33,502 bases of DNA from CAIOZW01 sp049317725 (GTDB lineage Bacteria; Acidobacteriota; Blastocatellia; RBC074): the NCBI GenBank assembly GCA_049317725.1, contig JBMOHS010000020.1, positions 1-33,502 on the forward strand. The letters are read 5' to 3'. Below are positions 26,421 through 33,502 of this stretch, piece after piece. Position numbers and translations under genes: made by a program. Each line of letters begins with the position of its first letter. The stretch's first letter is position 1. The notes beneath the pieces were generated by a model. That model was not told the DNA's origin. It did no database searches and was given only the letters and a program-made list of their open reading frames with translations.

Positions 26421-27929
26421 ATGCGAGATTCCATCATCCGGCCACCACGTCTTCTCTCCTTACTGACCCTGGCAATCCTCCTGGCAGGAGCGGGAGGAGA
26501 CCTTCAGGCCCAGCGCTTGGAGCGCCCTCCCGCCCGCAACCTCGAAGGGACCCCGATCCTCCCGGCAGGGACTCGAACCATTCCTGAAGGCACGCTGCTG
26601 CTCCTCGAAATGGAGACGGCCCTCAGTTCCAAGGAATCGCGGGCGAGCGACCGATTCCGCGCTCGCGTCGCCGCCCCAGTCGTCGACGCGTCGGGCGCTG
26701 TCCTGGTCCCCGAAGCCGCCTATGTCGAGGGGCACGTCACCGGCGTTACCCCAGCCAAGTGGCGTCGGCGCTCGGGGCTGATCGCCGTCCAATTCGACGA
26801 ACTCTTCATGCCCAGCGGTGACCCGGTGCCCATCCGGGGTTATCTGACCAGCGCCGATGTCGCCGATCGAAAACGGATCGATGAAGAGGGAACCTTTCGC
26901 GGAGGCCCACCCCGCAAGCGGGACATCGTCTTTGTCGGGGGAGGAACGGGAGCTGGAGCCGCGATCGGCTGGGTGGCGGGCGGAGTGGTCGCGGGCGGCC
27001 TCGTCGGAGCCGCGGCCGGACTGACCGCCACCCTGCTCCTCAAGGGAGAGGAGGCGGTTGTCCCTGAGGGCCAACGGATTGGACTGGGCCTGACGTCGCC
27101 GATCGAAGTCGCCGCCTGGAACGATTTCGCTCAGACACCACCGTCGGCTGACCCTCCTCGCCCCAATAAAGCCGGCACCGAACCGCAAGCCCCAATCACC
27201 AGTGGATCGCTCAACCTGCACGAAGTGCGGGCCGAACGGACCACTGACGGTACCGTCCGCATCCTCGTCACCGCCGAGACCCCCAGTGGCGGCTGGCGCA
27301 TCTTCACCAGCCACGACGTGGCCTCCGATGGCGTTGTCGAAGTCTATATTCGCGGGACAGAGCCATCCAATCCGACCATCCAGCGGATCTCTTACCCAAG
27401 CGCCCCTCCGATCCTCGTCCCGGATCCAAACAAGAAGATTCGCCGTGTCACCGTCTTTGCCCGCAATACTACCCGGACCATCGACCTCAACTCGTCGTGG
27501 ACTGCCTCGAATCGATCCCCCGAACCGCCGCCCTCCCGCCCTGTCCCGAGCGATCGAGCGCCCCGCACCGTGACAGCCAGCGCTTCCCAACTCGAGCAGG
27601 ATGTCGAAACGATCCGGAAGAATTTTGCCTCGTCGATTGGCCTCTGGATCGATGAACAGGGGCGGGAGGAATCGATCTCCGGTCGGCGCCCCTCCGGCGA
27701 CGAACGGAAGTTCCTCGATAGCCTTGGCTCGCTCGCCCTCTCCCTCCGCCAATACCACTTCGAGTCCGGCTCCAGCTCCGCCAGACGTACCGCACTCCTC
27801 AAGGTCCAAGAAGACCAGCGGATCGTCGAGGCGATCTGGAAGCGGCTCCCAATGAGCAGTCAAGCCAATCAACAAGTGCGGGAAATGCTCGCGCGCCTTC
27901 TAACCCTCATCCAAGAGGGCCGATCCTGA
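26421..27929 (+). CDS. Exported protein with glycine-zipper segment
   Basis: This 502-residue protein has a signal peptide (LLSLLTLAILLAGAGGDLQAQ, about 11-31). A beta-rich domain (about 50-160, GTLLLLEMETALSSKESRASDRF) recalls the C-terminal domain of TrbI/VirB10-like and other outer-envelope proteins, with repeated 'GTxxxxxLxxxLsSxxsxxGdxF' logic. Then comes a glycine-rich hydrophobic segment (GGGTGAGAAIGWVAGGVVAG, about 173-192) and a serine/proline-rich C-terminal half with helical end. The function is unknown. Similar proteins are frequent in Acidobacteriota. ATG 26421 follows AGAGGGA and is divergent from the sugar kinase. The spacer 26211-26420 may hold promoters for both. Confidence 0.72.
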   Translation: MRDSIIRPPRLLSLLTLAILLAGAGGDLQAQRLERPPARNLEGTPILPAGTRTIPEGTLLLLEMETALSSKESRASDRFRARVAAPVVDASGAVLVPEAAYVEGHVTGVTPAKWRRRSGLIAVQFDELFMPSGDPVPIRGYLTSADVADRKRIDEEGTFRGGPPRKRDIVFVGGGTGAGAAIGWVAGGVVAGGLVGAAAGLTATLLLKGEEAVVPEGQRIGLGLTSPIEVAAWNDFAQTPPSADPPRPNKAGTEPQAPITSGSLNLHEVRAERTTDGTVRILVTAETPSGGWRIFTSHDVASDGVVEVYIRGTEPSNPTIQRISYPSAPPILVPDPNKKIRRVTVFARNTTRTIDLNSSWTASNRSPEPPPSRPVPSDRAPRTVTASASQLEQDVETIRKNFASSIGLWIDEQGREESISGRRPSGDERKFLDSLGSLALSLRQYHFESGSSSARRTALLKVQEDQRIVEAIWKRLPMSSQANQQVREMLARLLTLIQEGRS

Positions 27930-27995
27930 TGCACGAATAAGCGGGACTTTCGACGATCAACTGCGGAGGAACAGATGCTGAGGGAGAGAGAGGGG

Positions 27996-28072
<77 letters not shown>

Positions 28073-28393
28073 CCATCTCTGCTCCACTCCAGTGTGGCCC
28101 ATCCCGTTCGGTGGAAGGGAGGATCAGATGATCCTTTCCGCCGACCAGCTGACAGGTGGAGCAGTTCCAAGTCGGATGATGTTCTACCACACTTTGCTCC
28201 ACTCGAAAAGCCCTCGCGAAAAGCCCGCTCGAAAATGAGCTTGCCTCGTTTGCAAAGGTCCGGGCGTGAGGCTACTCTTCTGCTCTTTGACCAAGACTGG
28301 GAGTGGGTTGGCGCGGGGACCACCTCCCAAGAGATCAGGGGAACGCGGCCGGGGGCCACCACTCCGCGTGCAGTCCGGTCAGCAGGAGATGGA
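28073..28393. other. Non-coding stretch before hom
   Basis: About 320 bases between the tRNA and the homoserine dehydrogenase gene. No gene, convincing riboswitch or terminator was recognised. It should contain promoters for the divergent tRNA and for hom. The plus-strand reading frame open across it overlaps the tRNA and is not credible as coding. Confidence 0.5.
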
Positions 28394-29644
28394 ATGAAGA
28401 GAATTGGCGTGGGCATTGTCGGTCTTGGAACAGTCGGAACAGGCGTGGTGCAACTGCTCGCCCAGCTCCCACAATTTTCGATTGAAGGGGTCGCGGTCCG
28501 TTCGCTCGATCGTCAGCGGGAGGTCGATCTGCCCCGGGAGCTGTTGACCGACAACCCCTTCTCCCTGCTCGAAAACCCAGCAGTCGAGATACTGATCGAA
28601 GTTGCCGGGGGGACTGATCCGGCCTACCGATTGGCCAAGGAGGCGCTCCTCTCGGGCCGGGACCTCGTCACGGCCAACAAGGAGCTGATCGCGCGCCACG
28701 GCGCGGAACTCCTGGCGATCGCCGCGGGGCAAGGAAAGACGATCGCATTTGAGGCCGCGGTCGGCGGAGGAATTCCGGTCATCTCGACTCTGCATTGGGG
28801 ATTACGGGCCAACCGGATCTCACGGGTCGCCGGAATCGTCAATGGAACGACCAACTATATTTTGACGCGAATGGAGAAAGAGCGACTCTCCTTTGGGGAG
28901 GCGCTCGCGGCGGCCCAAGCGGCGGGCTTTGCCGAGGCAGATCCGAGTGCAGATGTCGAAGGGCGCGATGTCGCGTTCAAGATCTCGATCCTCGCATCGT
29001 TGGCCTTCCGGGCAACGGTCGACGTCGAGGCCGTCTACCGCCAGGGAATCACCTCAATCTCCGATCTCGACATCGACCTCGCGAAAGAGTTCGGCTATCG
29101 GATCAAGATGATCGGGCTGGCACAACCGACTCCGGATGGGCGACTCGACCTGCGGGTGCACCCAATGCTGATCCCACTCGACCATCCCCTTGCCGGGATC
29201 GACGGAGTCAACAACGCCATTCTCCTCCGTGGGGATGCAGTTGGTGAGATCATGCTGACCGGTCCAGGCGCCGGACGTATGCCCACGGCAAGCGCCGTGG
29301 TCGGGGACCTCCTCAATCTTGCCGACTCAATCAAGGCCCCGCCCGCCCCGGAGACGAGCCGAGCCCTCTCGATCCTGCCGGTCGAGGAGACCCTTAACGC
29401 CTACTACATCCGCGTGCAGACGCGCGACATCCCAGGCGTGATTGGCAATCTCGGAACGGCCTTCGGCACCCACGGCGTCAGCCTTCACAGTGTCACCCAA
29501 CGGGGCGTCGCGAGCAATGGACAGGCGACGATCATCCTCTTAACGCACTTGGTGCAAGAGGCACCGGTTCTCGCCGCGCTCGCTGCCATCGAAAAGCAGC
29601 CGACCACCTTGGCGATCGGAGTGGTGCTGCGGGTGCTGGTCTGA
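28394..29644 (+). CDS. hom: Homoserine dehydrogenase with ACT domain
   Basis: This 416-residue enzyme reduces aspartate semialdehyde to homoserine in threonine/methionine synthesis. NAD(P)-binding GVGIVGLGTVGTGVV is at 4-18. The catalytic region has NKELIARHG, AAVGGGIPVI, GIVNGTTNYILTRM and DPSADVEGRD (the family's conserved Asp/Glu/Lys set). The last ~80 residues (YYIRVQTRDIPGVIGNLG) form an ACT domain, which usually gives feedback by threonine. ATG 28394 has AGGAG 5 bases upstream. It stands alone on its strand and meets the convergent kinase gene 14 bases downstream. Confidence 0.95.
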   Translation: MKRIGVGIVGLGTVGTGVVQLLAQLPQFSIEGVAVRSLDRQREVDLPRELLTDNPFSLLENPAVEILIEVAGGTDPAYRLAKEALLSGRDLVTANKELIARHGAELLAIAAGQGKTIAFEAAVGGGIPVISTLHWGLRANRISRVAGIVNGTTNYILTRMEKERLSFGEALAAAQAAGFAEADPSADVEGRDVAFKISILASLAFRATVDVEAVYRQGITSISDLDIDLAKEFGYRIKMIGLAQPTPDGRLDLRVHPMLIPLDHPLAGIDGVNNAILLRGDAVGEIMLTGPGAGRMPTASAVVGDLLNLADSIKAPPAPETSRALSILPVEETLNAYYIRVQTRDIPGVIGNLGTAFGTHGVSLHSVTQRGVASNGQATIILLTHLVQEAPVLAALAAIEKQPTTLAIGVVLRVLV

Positions 29645-29658
29645 CCGCTAGCCGGCAC

Positions 29659-31113
29659 TTATCTTCTCCGCTCCTGGATTGGCTGAGTCGGATCGGCGAG
29701 CGGTAGTCGTAACTGAAATTCAGTCCCCTCCCCCAGACGGCTGGTGACGCCGATCGTCCCCCCGTGTGCCTCAACAATCCAACGCACAATCGAGAGCCCC
29801 AACCCTGTACCGGGAGTCGAGCGGTCTCCCGTCATCGCCGAGCGTCGAAAGAATCGGTCAAAGATCAAGGGGAGGTCCTCCGGCGGGATCCCCCGCCCAG
29901 TGTCACGCACTCGCAGCAGGGCATTTCCTGACTCCTCGGTCAGAGTCAGGGCAATCTCGCCCCCCTCGCCGGTAAACTTGACAGCATTATCGATGAGGTT
30001 GATCAGCATCTGGCGCAGCCGAAGTGGATCGGCGGGCAGCACCAGATCACGCGGCGCTTCCGAAGCCCACGTCAGCGTCTGTTGCCGCTGCGCGGCCAGG
30101 GGTTGGAGATAGTCGACCACCTCCCGACCGAGCGTGGTGACATTGACCGGCTGACACTCAAGCTCAAGCCTTCCAACATCGGCCCGAGTCAACAAGAGGA
30201 GATCTTCGACCAGGCGTGAGAGACGAACTGCCTCCTCAAGCGTCGAGGCGAGCACCTCCTGGTATTCCGGGATGGTCCGCTCGCGGCGCAGGGCGATCTC
30301 CAAGTCAGCCCGGATGACCGACAAAGGTGTCCGCAACTCGTGCGAGGCATCGGCGGAGAATTGTCGCTGGCGCTCGAAGGCGGCCTGCAGCCGGGCGATC
30401 ATCTGGTTGATCGTCACGGCCAGGCGTCCAATCTCATCCTGGTAAGCCGGAACGGGGACGCGCTCTGTCAAGTCTCCTCCGCCAATCCGATCGGCGATTT
30501 TGGTCATCCGATCGACCGGACGCAAGGCTTGCCGCGCCAGAATCAGCCCCCCAAAACTGCCCATCAGGAGCACCAGGGGGATGGTCAGCCCCAGCCCGAC
30601 GAGCAACCGGCGGCGGGCCTCTTCCAGGGAGCGGAGCGACTGTCCCAGCCGAATGAAGTAGGTCCCCGGCTCTCCTTCCGGATCACGAACGCGCCGGGTC
30701 GCCACCCGCAAGGGCTCCCCCCGCTCTGTCTGCAAGGTCATAAACCGGGTCTCTCCCAGCGGCCTGGCCTGCAGTTCGGCTGGGTCCGCGATCAATTGAT
30801 CTCCGGTCAAGACCATCACCTCGTCGACAATGCGCCCTTGCTCATCGAGAATCTGCGTGACCTGCGGGCTCAACTGGAGCAGCAGATCCCCCGTCCCTCC
30901 TCCGACGCTCGCCGCCTCTCCTCCTGCCGCAAAGGCCACCCGCCGCTCGATCTGCTCGATCTGCGCGGCGAGCGAGGCGTCGATCGTCGTCATCAAGGTT
31001 CGCGAGAGATAGGCGTAAAGAACGATTCCGAATCCCACCAAGACCAAGCTGAGAATGGCCAAGTAGTAGAAGGTCAGCTTGAAGCGCAGCGAGGCCATCA
31101 CGGAACAATCCAT
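29659..31113 (-). CDS. Two-component sensor histidine kinase
   Basis: This 484-residue kinase has two membrane helices (about 14-34 and 172-194) around a periplasmic sensor of about 135 residues, a HAMP domain (about 194-248, LRPVDRMTKIADRIGGGDL), a HisKA domain with His258 (DASHELRTPLS), and a HATPase domain (NLIDNAVKF, DTGRGIP, GTGLGLSIV). The layout matches CusS/QseC-like OmpR-partner kinases, often sensing metals or envelope stress, but the signal cannot be told. GTG/ATG choice: ATG 31113 with GGGGAG 6 bases upstream. It starts 18 bases after the regulator gene ends. Confidence 0.92.
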   Translation of the reverse strand: MDCSVMASLRFKLTFYYLAILSLVLVGFGIVLYAYLSRTLMTTIDASLAAQIEQIERRVAFAAGGEAASVGGGTGDLLLQLSPQVTQILDEQGRIVDEVMVLTGDQLIADPAELQARPLGETRFMTLQTERGEPLRVATRRVRDPEGEPGTYFIRLGQSLRSLEEARRRLLVGLGLTIPLVLLMGSFGGLILARQALRPVDRMTKIADRIGGGDLTERVPVPAYQDEIGRLAVTINQMIARLQAAFERQRQFSADASHELRTPLSVIRADLEIALRRERTIPEYQEVLASTLEEAVRLSRLVEDLLLLTRADVGRLELECQPVNVTTLGREVVDYLQPLAAQRQQTLTWASEAPRDLVLPADPLRLRQMLINLIDNAVKFTGEGGEIALTLTEESGNALLRVRDTGRGIPPEDLPLIFDRFFRRSAMTGDRSTPGTGLGLSIVRWIVEAHGGTIGVTSRLGEGTEFQLRLPLADPTQPIQERRR

Positions 31114-31131
31114 GGGCGGCTCCCCGACCGA

Positions 31132-31848
31132 TCAGGAATAGGGCTCTCTCGAAAGGATCCGCGAGGGCTGATCAGGGGTCTGGAAGACATACCCCACGCT
31201 TCGCACCGTGCGGATCAAGCGAGGTTCGAAGTTCCGATCGATCTTGTTTCGGAGGTAGTTGATGTAGACATCGATGACGTTGGTCAGATTGTCAAAGGTC
31301 CCGTGCCAGACCTGCTCCGTCAGCACTTGCCGGGAGAGGGGCTCGTCTGGATGCTCCATGAAGTACTTGAGCAACTCAAACTCCTTCCCCGTCAATTGGA
31401 ACTCGACTCCCGCGCGAGTGGCCCGGCGATTGAGCAGATTGAGCGTGAGATCGCCAATCTGGAGGCGGGTCACCGCCTCGGGAGCTATCCGGCGATGGAG
31501 CGCGCGAATCCTGGCCAGCAACTCGGCAAACTCGAACGGTTTGGTCAGGTAGTCGTCGGCGCCCGCATCCAACCCCCGCACCTTCATCTCGGTGCTGTCC
31601 CAGGCGGTGAGCATCAGAATCGGCGTGTGATTGCCCACTTGCCGTAGCTCCCGCGCCACCTCGAGGCCATCCCGACCCGGCAATCCCAGATCGAGAAGGA
31701 TCAGGTCATAGGCACCTCGCTGTGCCTCTTCCAAGCCTCTCTCGCCATCCGTGGCGATCACGACCTCCATCCCCTCTTCTTCCAACCCACGGCGGAGAAT
31801 CGTCGCCATCTTTCCTTCATCTTCGATGATCAGCAATCGCATCGACAT
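31132..31848 (-). CDS. OmpR-family response regulator
   Basis: This 238-residue regulator has a receiver (Glu9/Asp10, phosphoacceptor in LILLDLGLPG at about 54, TKPFEFAEL) and a winged-helix DNA-binding domain (FQLTGKEFELLKYFMEH, NVIDVYINYLRNKI, TVRSVGYVF). It is the partner of the kinase directly downstream. ATG 31848 was selected for the GGAG about 10 bases upstream; the second ATG (31842) is possible. The promoter should lie in or near the palindromic repeat at 31927-32010. Confidence 0.93.
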   Translation of the reverse strand: MSMRLLIIEDEGKMATILRRGLEEEGMEVVIATDGERGLEEAQRGAYDLILLDLGLPGRDGLEVARELRQVGNHTPILMLTAWDSTEMKVRGLDAGADDYLTKPFEFAELLARIRALHRRIAPEAVTRLQIGDLTLNLLNRRATRAGVEFQLTGKEFELLKYFMEHPDEPLSRQVLTEQVWHGTFDNLTNVIDVYINYLRNKIDRNFEPRLIRTVRSVGYVFQTPDQPSRILSREPYS

Positions 31849-31919
31849 GAGGATCTCTCTCCTCTTCGGCCTCGGAAAGCCAAGATCTCCAGACGCGGAG
31901 GACGTGTGTCCAATCAATC

Positions 31920-32066
31920 TCTATGCGGCGTTCCTTCAGAACGCCTGAATTGGGGCCCCGTCTACCCAGGGTTGCACCCTGGGCTGGTATGCGGCGCCCC
32001 GTTGGGGCGCTGGTGGAAATGCCCCCTTTTTGACACGAAATGTCCAAATTCCAGCGCCCGGGGTGT
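31920..32066. repeat. Triple-palindrome intergenic repeat
   Basis: Three perfect 7-bp stem-loops stand in a row: GGCGTTC/GAACGCC (31927-31945, loop CTTCA), CCCAGGG/CCCTGGG (31965-31983, loop TTGCA) and GCGCCCC/GGGGCGC (31994-32010, loop GTT). A GGGGCCCC palindrome (31952-31959) lies between the first two. The unit is non-coding, lies between the regulator gene and cutA, and its build is that of a dispersed REP-like element. Only one copy is in the window. Confidence 0.7.
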
Positions 32067-32432
32067 TCAATCTCTGGCCGCACGCTCCGTGACTTCCACC
32101 ATCCAGGCCAAATAGTCAGGAAGCCCCGCCTCAATCGGCAGCACAATGATCTCTGGAGTCTGATAGGGGTGGATCTGGCGCAACTTGGTTTCAAGGGTGG
32201 CATAGGCCGAGCGAACGGTCTTGATCAACAGCAACGACTCCGACGCTTCCTCGATCCGCCCCTCCCAGGAGTAGACCGAGGTCATCGGGGGAAGAATCTG
32301 GACACAAGCCGCGAGGCGCTCCTCGACCAATCGCCGGGCGATCTCCCTGGCCGCCGCAGAGCTGTCGACCGTGGTCATGACGAGACAAGCCCCAGCCGGA
32401 TCCATCGAAGAATGGGGGGGGGCATCAACCAT
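32067..32432 (-). CDS. cutA: CutA family protein
   Basis: This 121-residue protein matches CutA, a small trimeric ferredoxin-like-fold protein with very high stability. Visible features are LVMTTVDS near residue 17, ARRLVEERLAACVQILP, SVYSWEGRIEEASESLLLIKT, and the C-terminal HPYQTPEIIVLPIEAGLPDYLAWM. It was first linked to divalent-cation (copper) tolerance, but its function is not settled. ATG 32432 overlaps the stop of the DUF2007 gene, so the two are translationally coupled. Confidence 0.93.
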   Translation of the reverse strand: MVDAPPHSSMDPAGACLVMTTVDSSAAAREIARRLVEERLAACVQILPPMTSVYSWEGRIEEASESLLLIKTVRSAYATLETKLRQIHPYQTPEIIVLPIEAGLPDYLAWMVEVTERAARD

Positions 32433-32745
32433 CAGCCCCCTCCTGGTCGATCTCCAGCTCCTCTTCCCAGTCGGCGGGGGTCCCGGACTCGTCGAAGAAG
32501 GCCCGGTAGAGAGCCTGGGCGGACTCCCATTGTCCCTGTGGAACGAGCAGTTGAATCTCCGAAAAGCCTCCGAGCATCGGCAAAGGCTCGAGGGCTCCAA
32601 AATTGGCCCCTTGCAACGTCACCCGGATGCCATTGTTGACCAACAACTGACGGACCATCCCCGCCTCCATCGCTGTCGAAAAGGACGCCAGCGGGACGAA
32701 GGGCCCGGCATCCTCTGCTTCAGACGCTTCCGGCCAGTACCACAC
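32425..32745 (-). CDS. DUF2007-type small protein
   Basis: About 106 residues. FVPLASFSTAMEAGMVRQLLVNNGI (FVPLASFSTAMEAG then MVRQLLVNNGI) resembles the DUF2007/'putative signal transducing protein' fold, a ferredoxin-like unit that follows VPLASFxTxxEAxxxRxxLxxxGI. The C-terminus is acidic. The start is not certain: GTG 32745 lies 10 bases after AGGAGG, while TTG 32754 overlaps the dapF stop. It is coupled to dapF upstream and cutA downstream. Confidence 0.72.
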   Translation of the reverse strand: MWYWPEASEAEDAGPFVPLASFSTAMEAGMVRQLLVNNGIRVTLQGANFGALEPLPMLGGFSEIQLLVPQGQWESAQALYRAFFDESGTPADWEEELEIDQEGADG

Positions 32746-32750
32746 GCCGA

Positions 32751-33502
32751 TCAATCCTCCTGGCCGTCCAGTTCCTCCGGGAGCCACTCGCCGGAGAAGA
32801 CGTGTCGGGCCTCACCTGTCTGCCAGACCGTCCCGTCGGCCCGCCACTCGACCCGCAGCTCTCCCGCAACGGTTTGGACCGTTACCTCGCGATCCGTCTG
32901 CCCGGTGAGCATCGCCGCCAGCGCCGCGGCACAAGCCCCTGTTCCTGACGAGAGCGTCTCCCCGCAGCCCCTCTCCCAGAATCGGGCCTCAATCTTCTGC
33001 CGATCAAGGACACGGACAAACTCGACGTTGGTCCGGTCCGGAAACGCCTCGTGCCGCTCCAGCCGCGCACCGAGCCCCCGCCAATCGACCCGCACGAAGG
33101 GGTCCTCTCCAGCGAGGAAGAGTGTGCAATGGGGATTGCCCATCGAGACTGATGTCACGCGGACCGTCTCACCCTCCCCCCAATCTGCCACTCGCAGCGG
33201 CTGGTCGATCACCCGATCGACACGCTGCGGAAGCCGGACAGGGATCTCCTCCGGGCTCAGCCCGGGCCGCCCCATCATCGTCTCGAAGAGGACGGCGCGC
33301 TTCGACTGGGACACAGGTCGAAGTTCGCGCAACCCCGCCTTCGTCGCAATCCTCATCAAGGGCCCCCGCCATCCCTCAACCAGATAGAGATACGCTCCCA
33401 CGCAACGGGTGCCGTTGCCAGAGATCGGGGTCTCCCCACCATCGGCGTTGAAGAGGCGAATCGTCGCGTCGAGGGTTGGTGCGGCCTCTTCTCCCGGCAG
33501 CT
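32751..33502 (-). CDS. dapF: Diaminopimelate epimerase, 5' end outside window
   Basis: The reading frame is open to the right edge, so the N-terminal part of the protein is missing. The visible 250 residues show the DapF hallmarks NADGG followed by SGNGTRC, SMGNPHC, and ERGCGETLSSGTGACAAA. DapF interconverts LL- and meso-diaminopimelate with two cysteines, normally in CGNG and ACGTGA. Here both catalytic positions read Ser (SGNG and SSGTGA). Both changes together suggest a coherent subfamily rather than a random mutation, yet catalysis would differ from the classical thiol pair. It heads a DUF2007-cutA unit. The identity as a DapF-fold protein is firm; epimerase activity is less so. Confidence 0.85.
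   Translation of the reverse strand, partial: LPGEEAAPTLDATIRLFNADGGETPISGNGTRCVGAYLYLVEGWRGPLMRIATKAGLRELRPVSQSKRAVLFETMMGRPGLSPEEIPVRLPQRVDRVIDQPLRVADWGEGETVRVTSVSMGNPHCTLFLAGEDPFVRVDWRGLGARLERHEAFPDRTNVEFVRVLDRQKIEARFWERGCGETLSSGTGACAAALAAMLTGQTDREVTVQTVAGELRVEWRADGTVWQTGEARHVFSGEWLPEELDGQED

Overview
The window looks like a chromosomal segment of a GC-rich Gram-negative bacterium, most likely an Acidobacteriota member. The main pointer is a 1099-residue Oar-type TonB-dependent outer-membrane protein (CarboxypepD_reg-like domain, plug, very long barrel), a family strongly expanded in that phylum. This taxonomic call is inference from gene content only.

Left part (1-6183, all minus strand): a one-chain DUF262/DUF1524 (GmrSD-like) protein and a 163-residue protein of unknown function, separated and flanked by C-rich low-complexity tracts and 'CGCGAAG' repeats, then the Oar-like receptor. 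About 1 kb without a convincing gene follows (6184-7195), holding several hairpins and two candidate Pho boxes.

Centre (7196-16385, plus strand): nine genes that overlap or are separated by at most about 45 bases and look like one long transcription unit. The first half (PHP-fold metallophosphoesterase, two GT4 glycosyltransferases, a small membrane protein, an orphan MacB/FtsX-type permease) resembles a glycolipid or lipid-remodelling set. The second half (PhnZ-like HD oxygenase, MFS-type transporter, FAD-dependent amine oxidase of the phosphonate type, phosphonatase-like HAD hydrolase) is a phosphonate-scavenging set. Next come a possible structured RNA, an FHA/MshEN-domain membrane protein, and a phoU-phoB-phoR cluster.

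The best signal is regulatory. The phoU promoter and the region before the nine-gene unit carry four-unit direct repeats with an exact 11-bp period (7-mers of the type YTTRAGG, 4-nt spacers). In the two clearest cases a -10-like hexamer lies exactly 9 nt after the last unit. This suggests that PhoB of this window drives both its own operon and the lipid/phosphonate operon, so the window may encode a phosphate-starvation programme: strip phosphate from phospholipids, replace them by glycolipids, and extract phosphate from aminoethylphosphonates.

Right part (22160-33502): an NTF2-like exported protein; a murein-recycling operon (BadF-type sugar kinase, MurQ, and a LysA-like decarboxylase); an exported glycine-zipper protein; tRNA-Arg(TCG); homoserine dehydrogenase; an OmpR-type two-component pair; a triple-palindrome repeat; CutA; a DUF2007 protein; and a truncated diaminopimelate epimerase in which both catalytic cysteine positions read as serine. 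No CRISPR array, rRNA, transposase or origin was seen.
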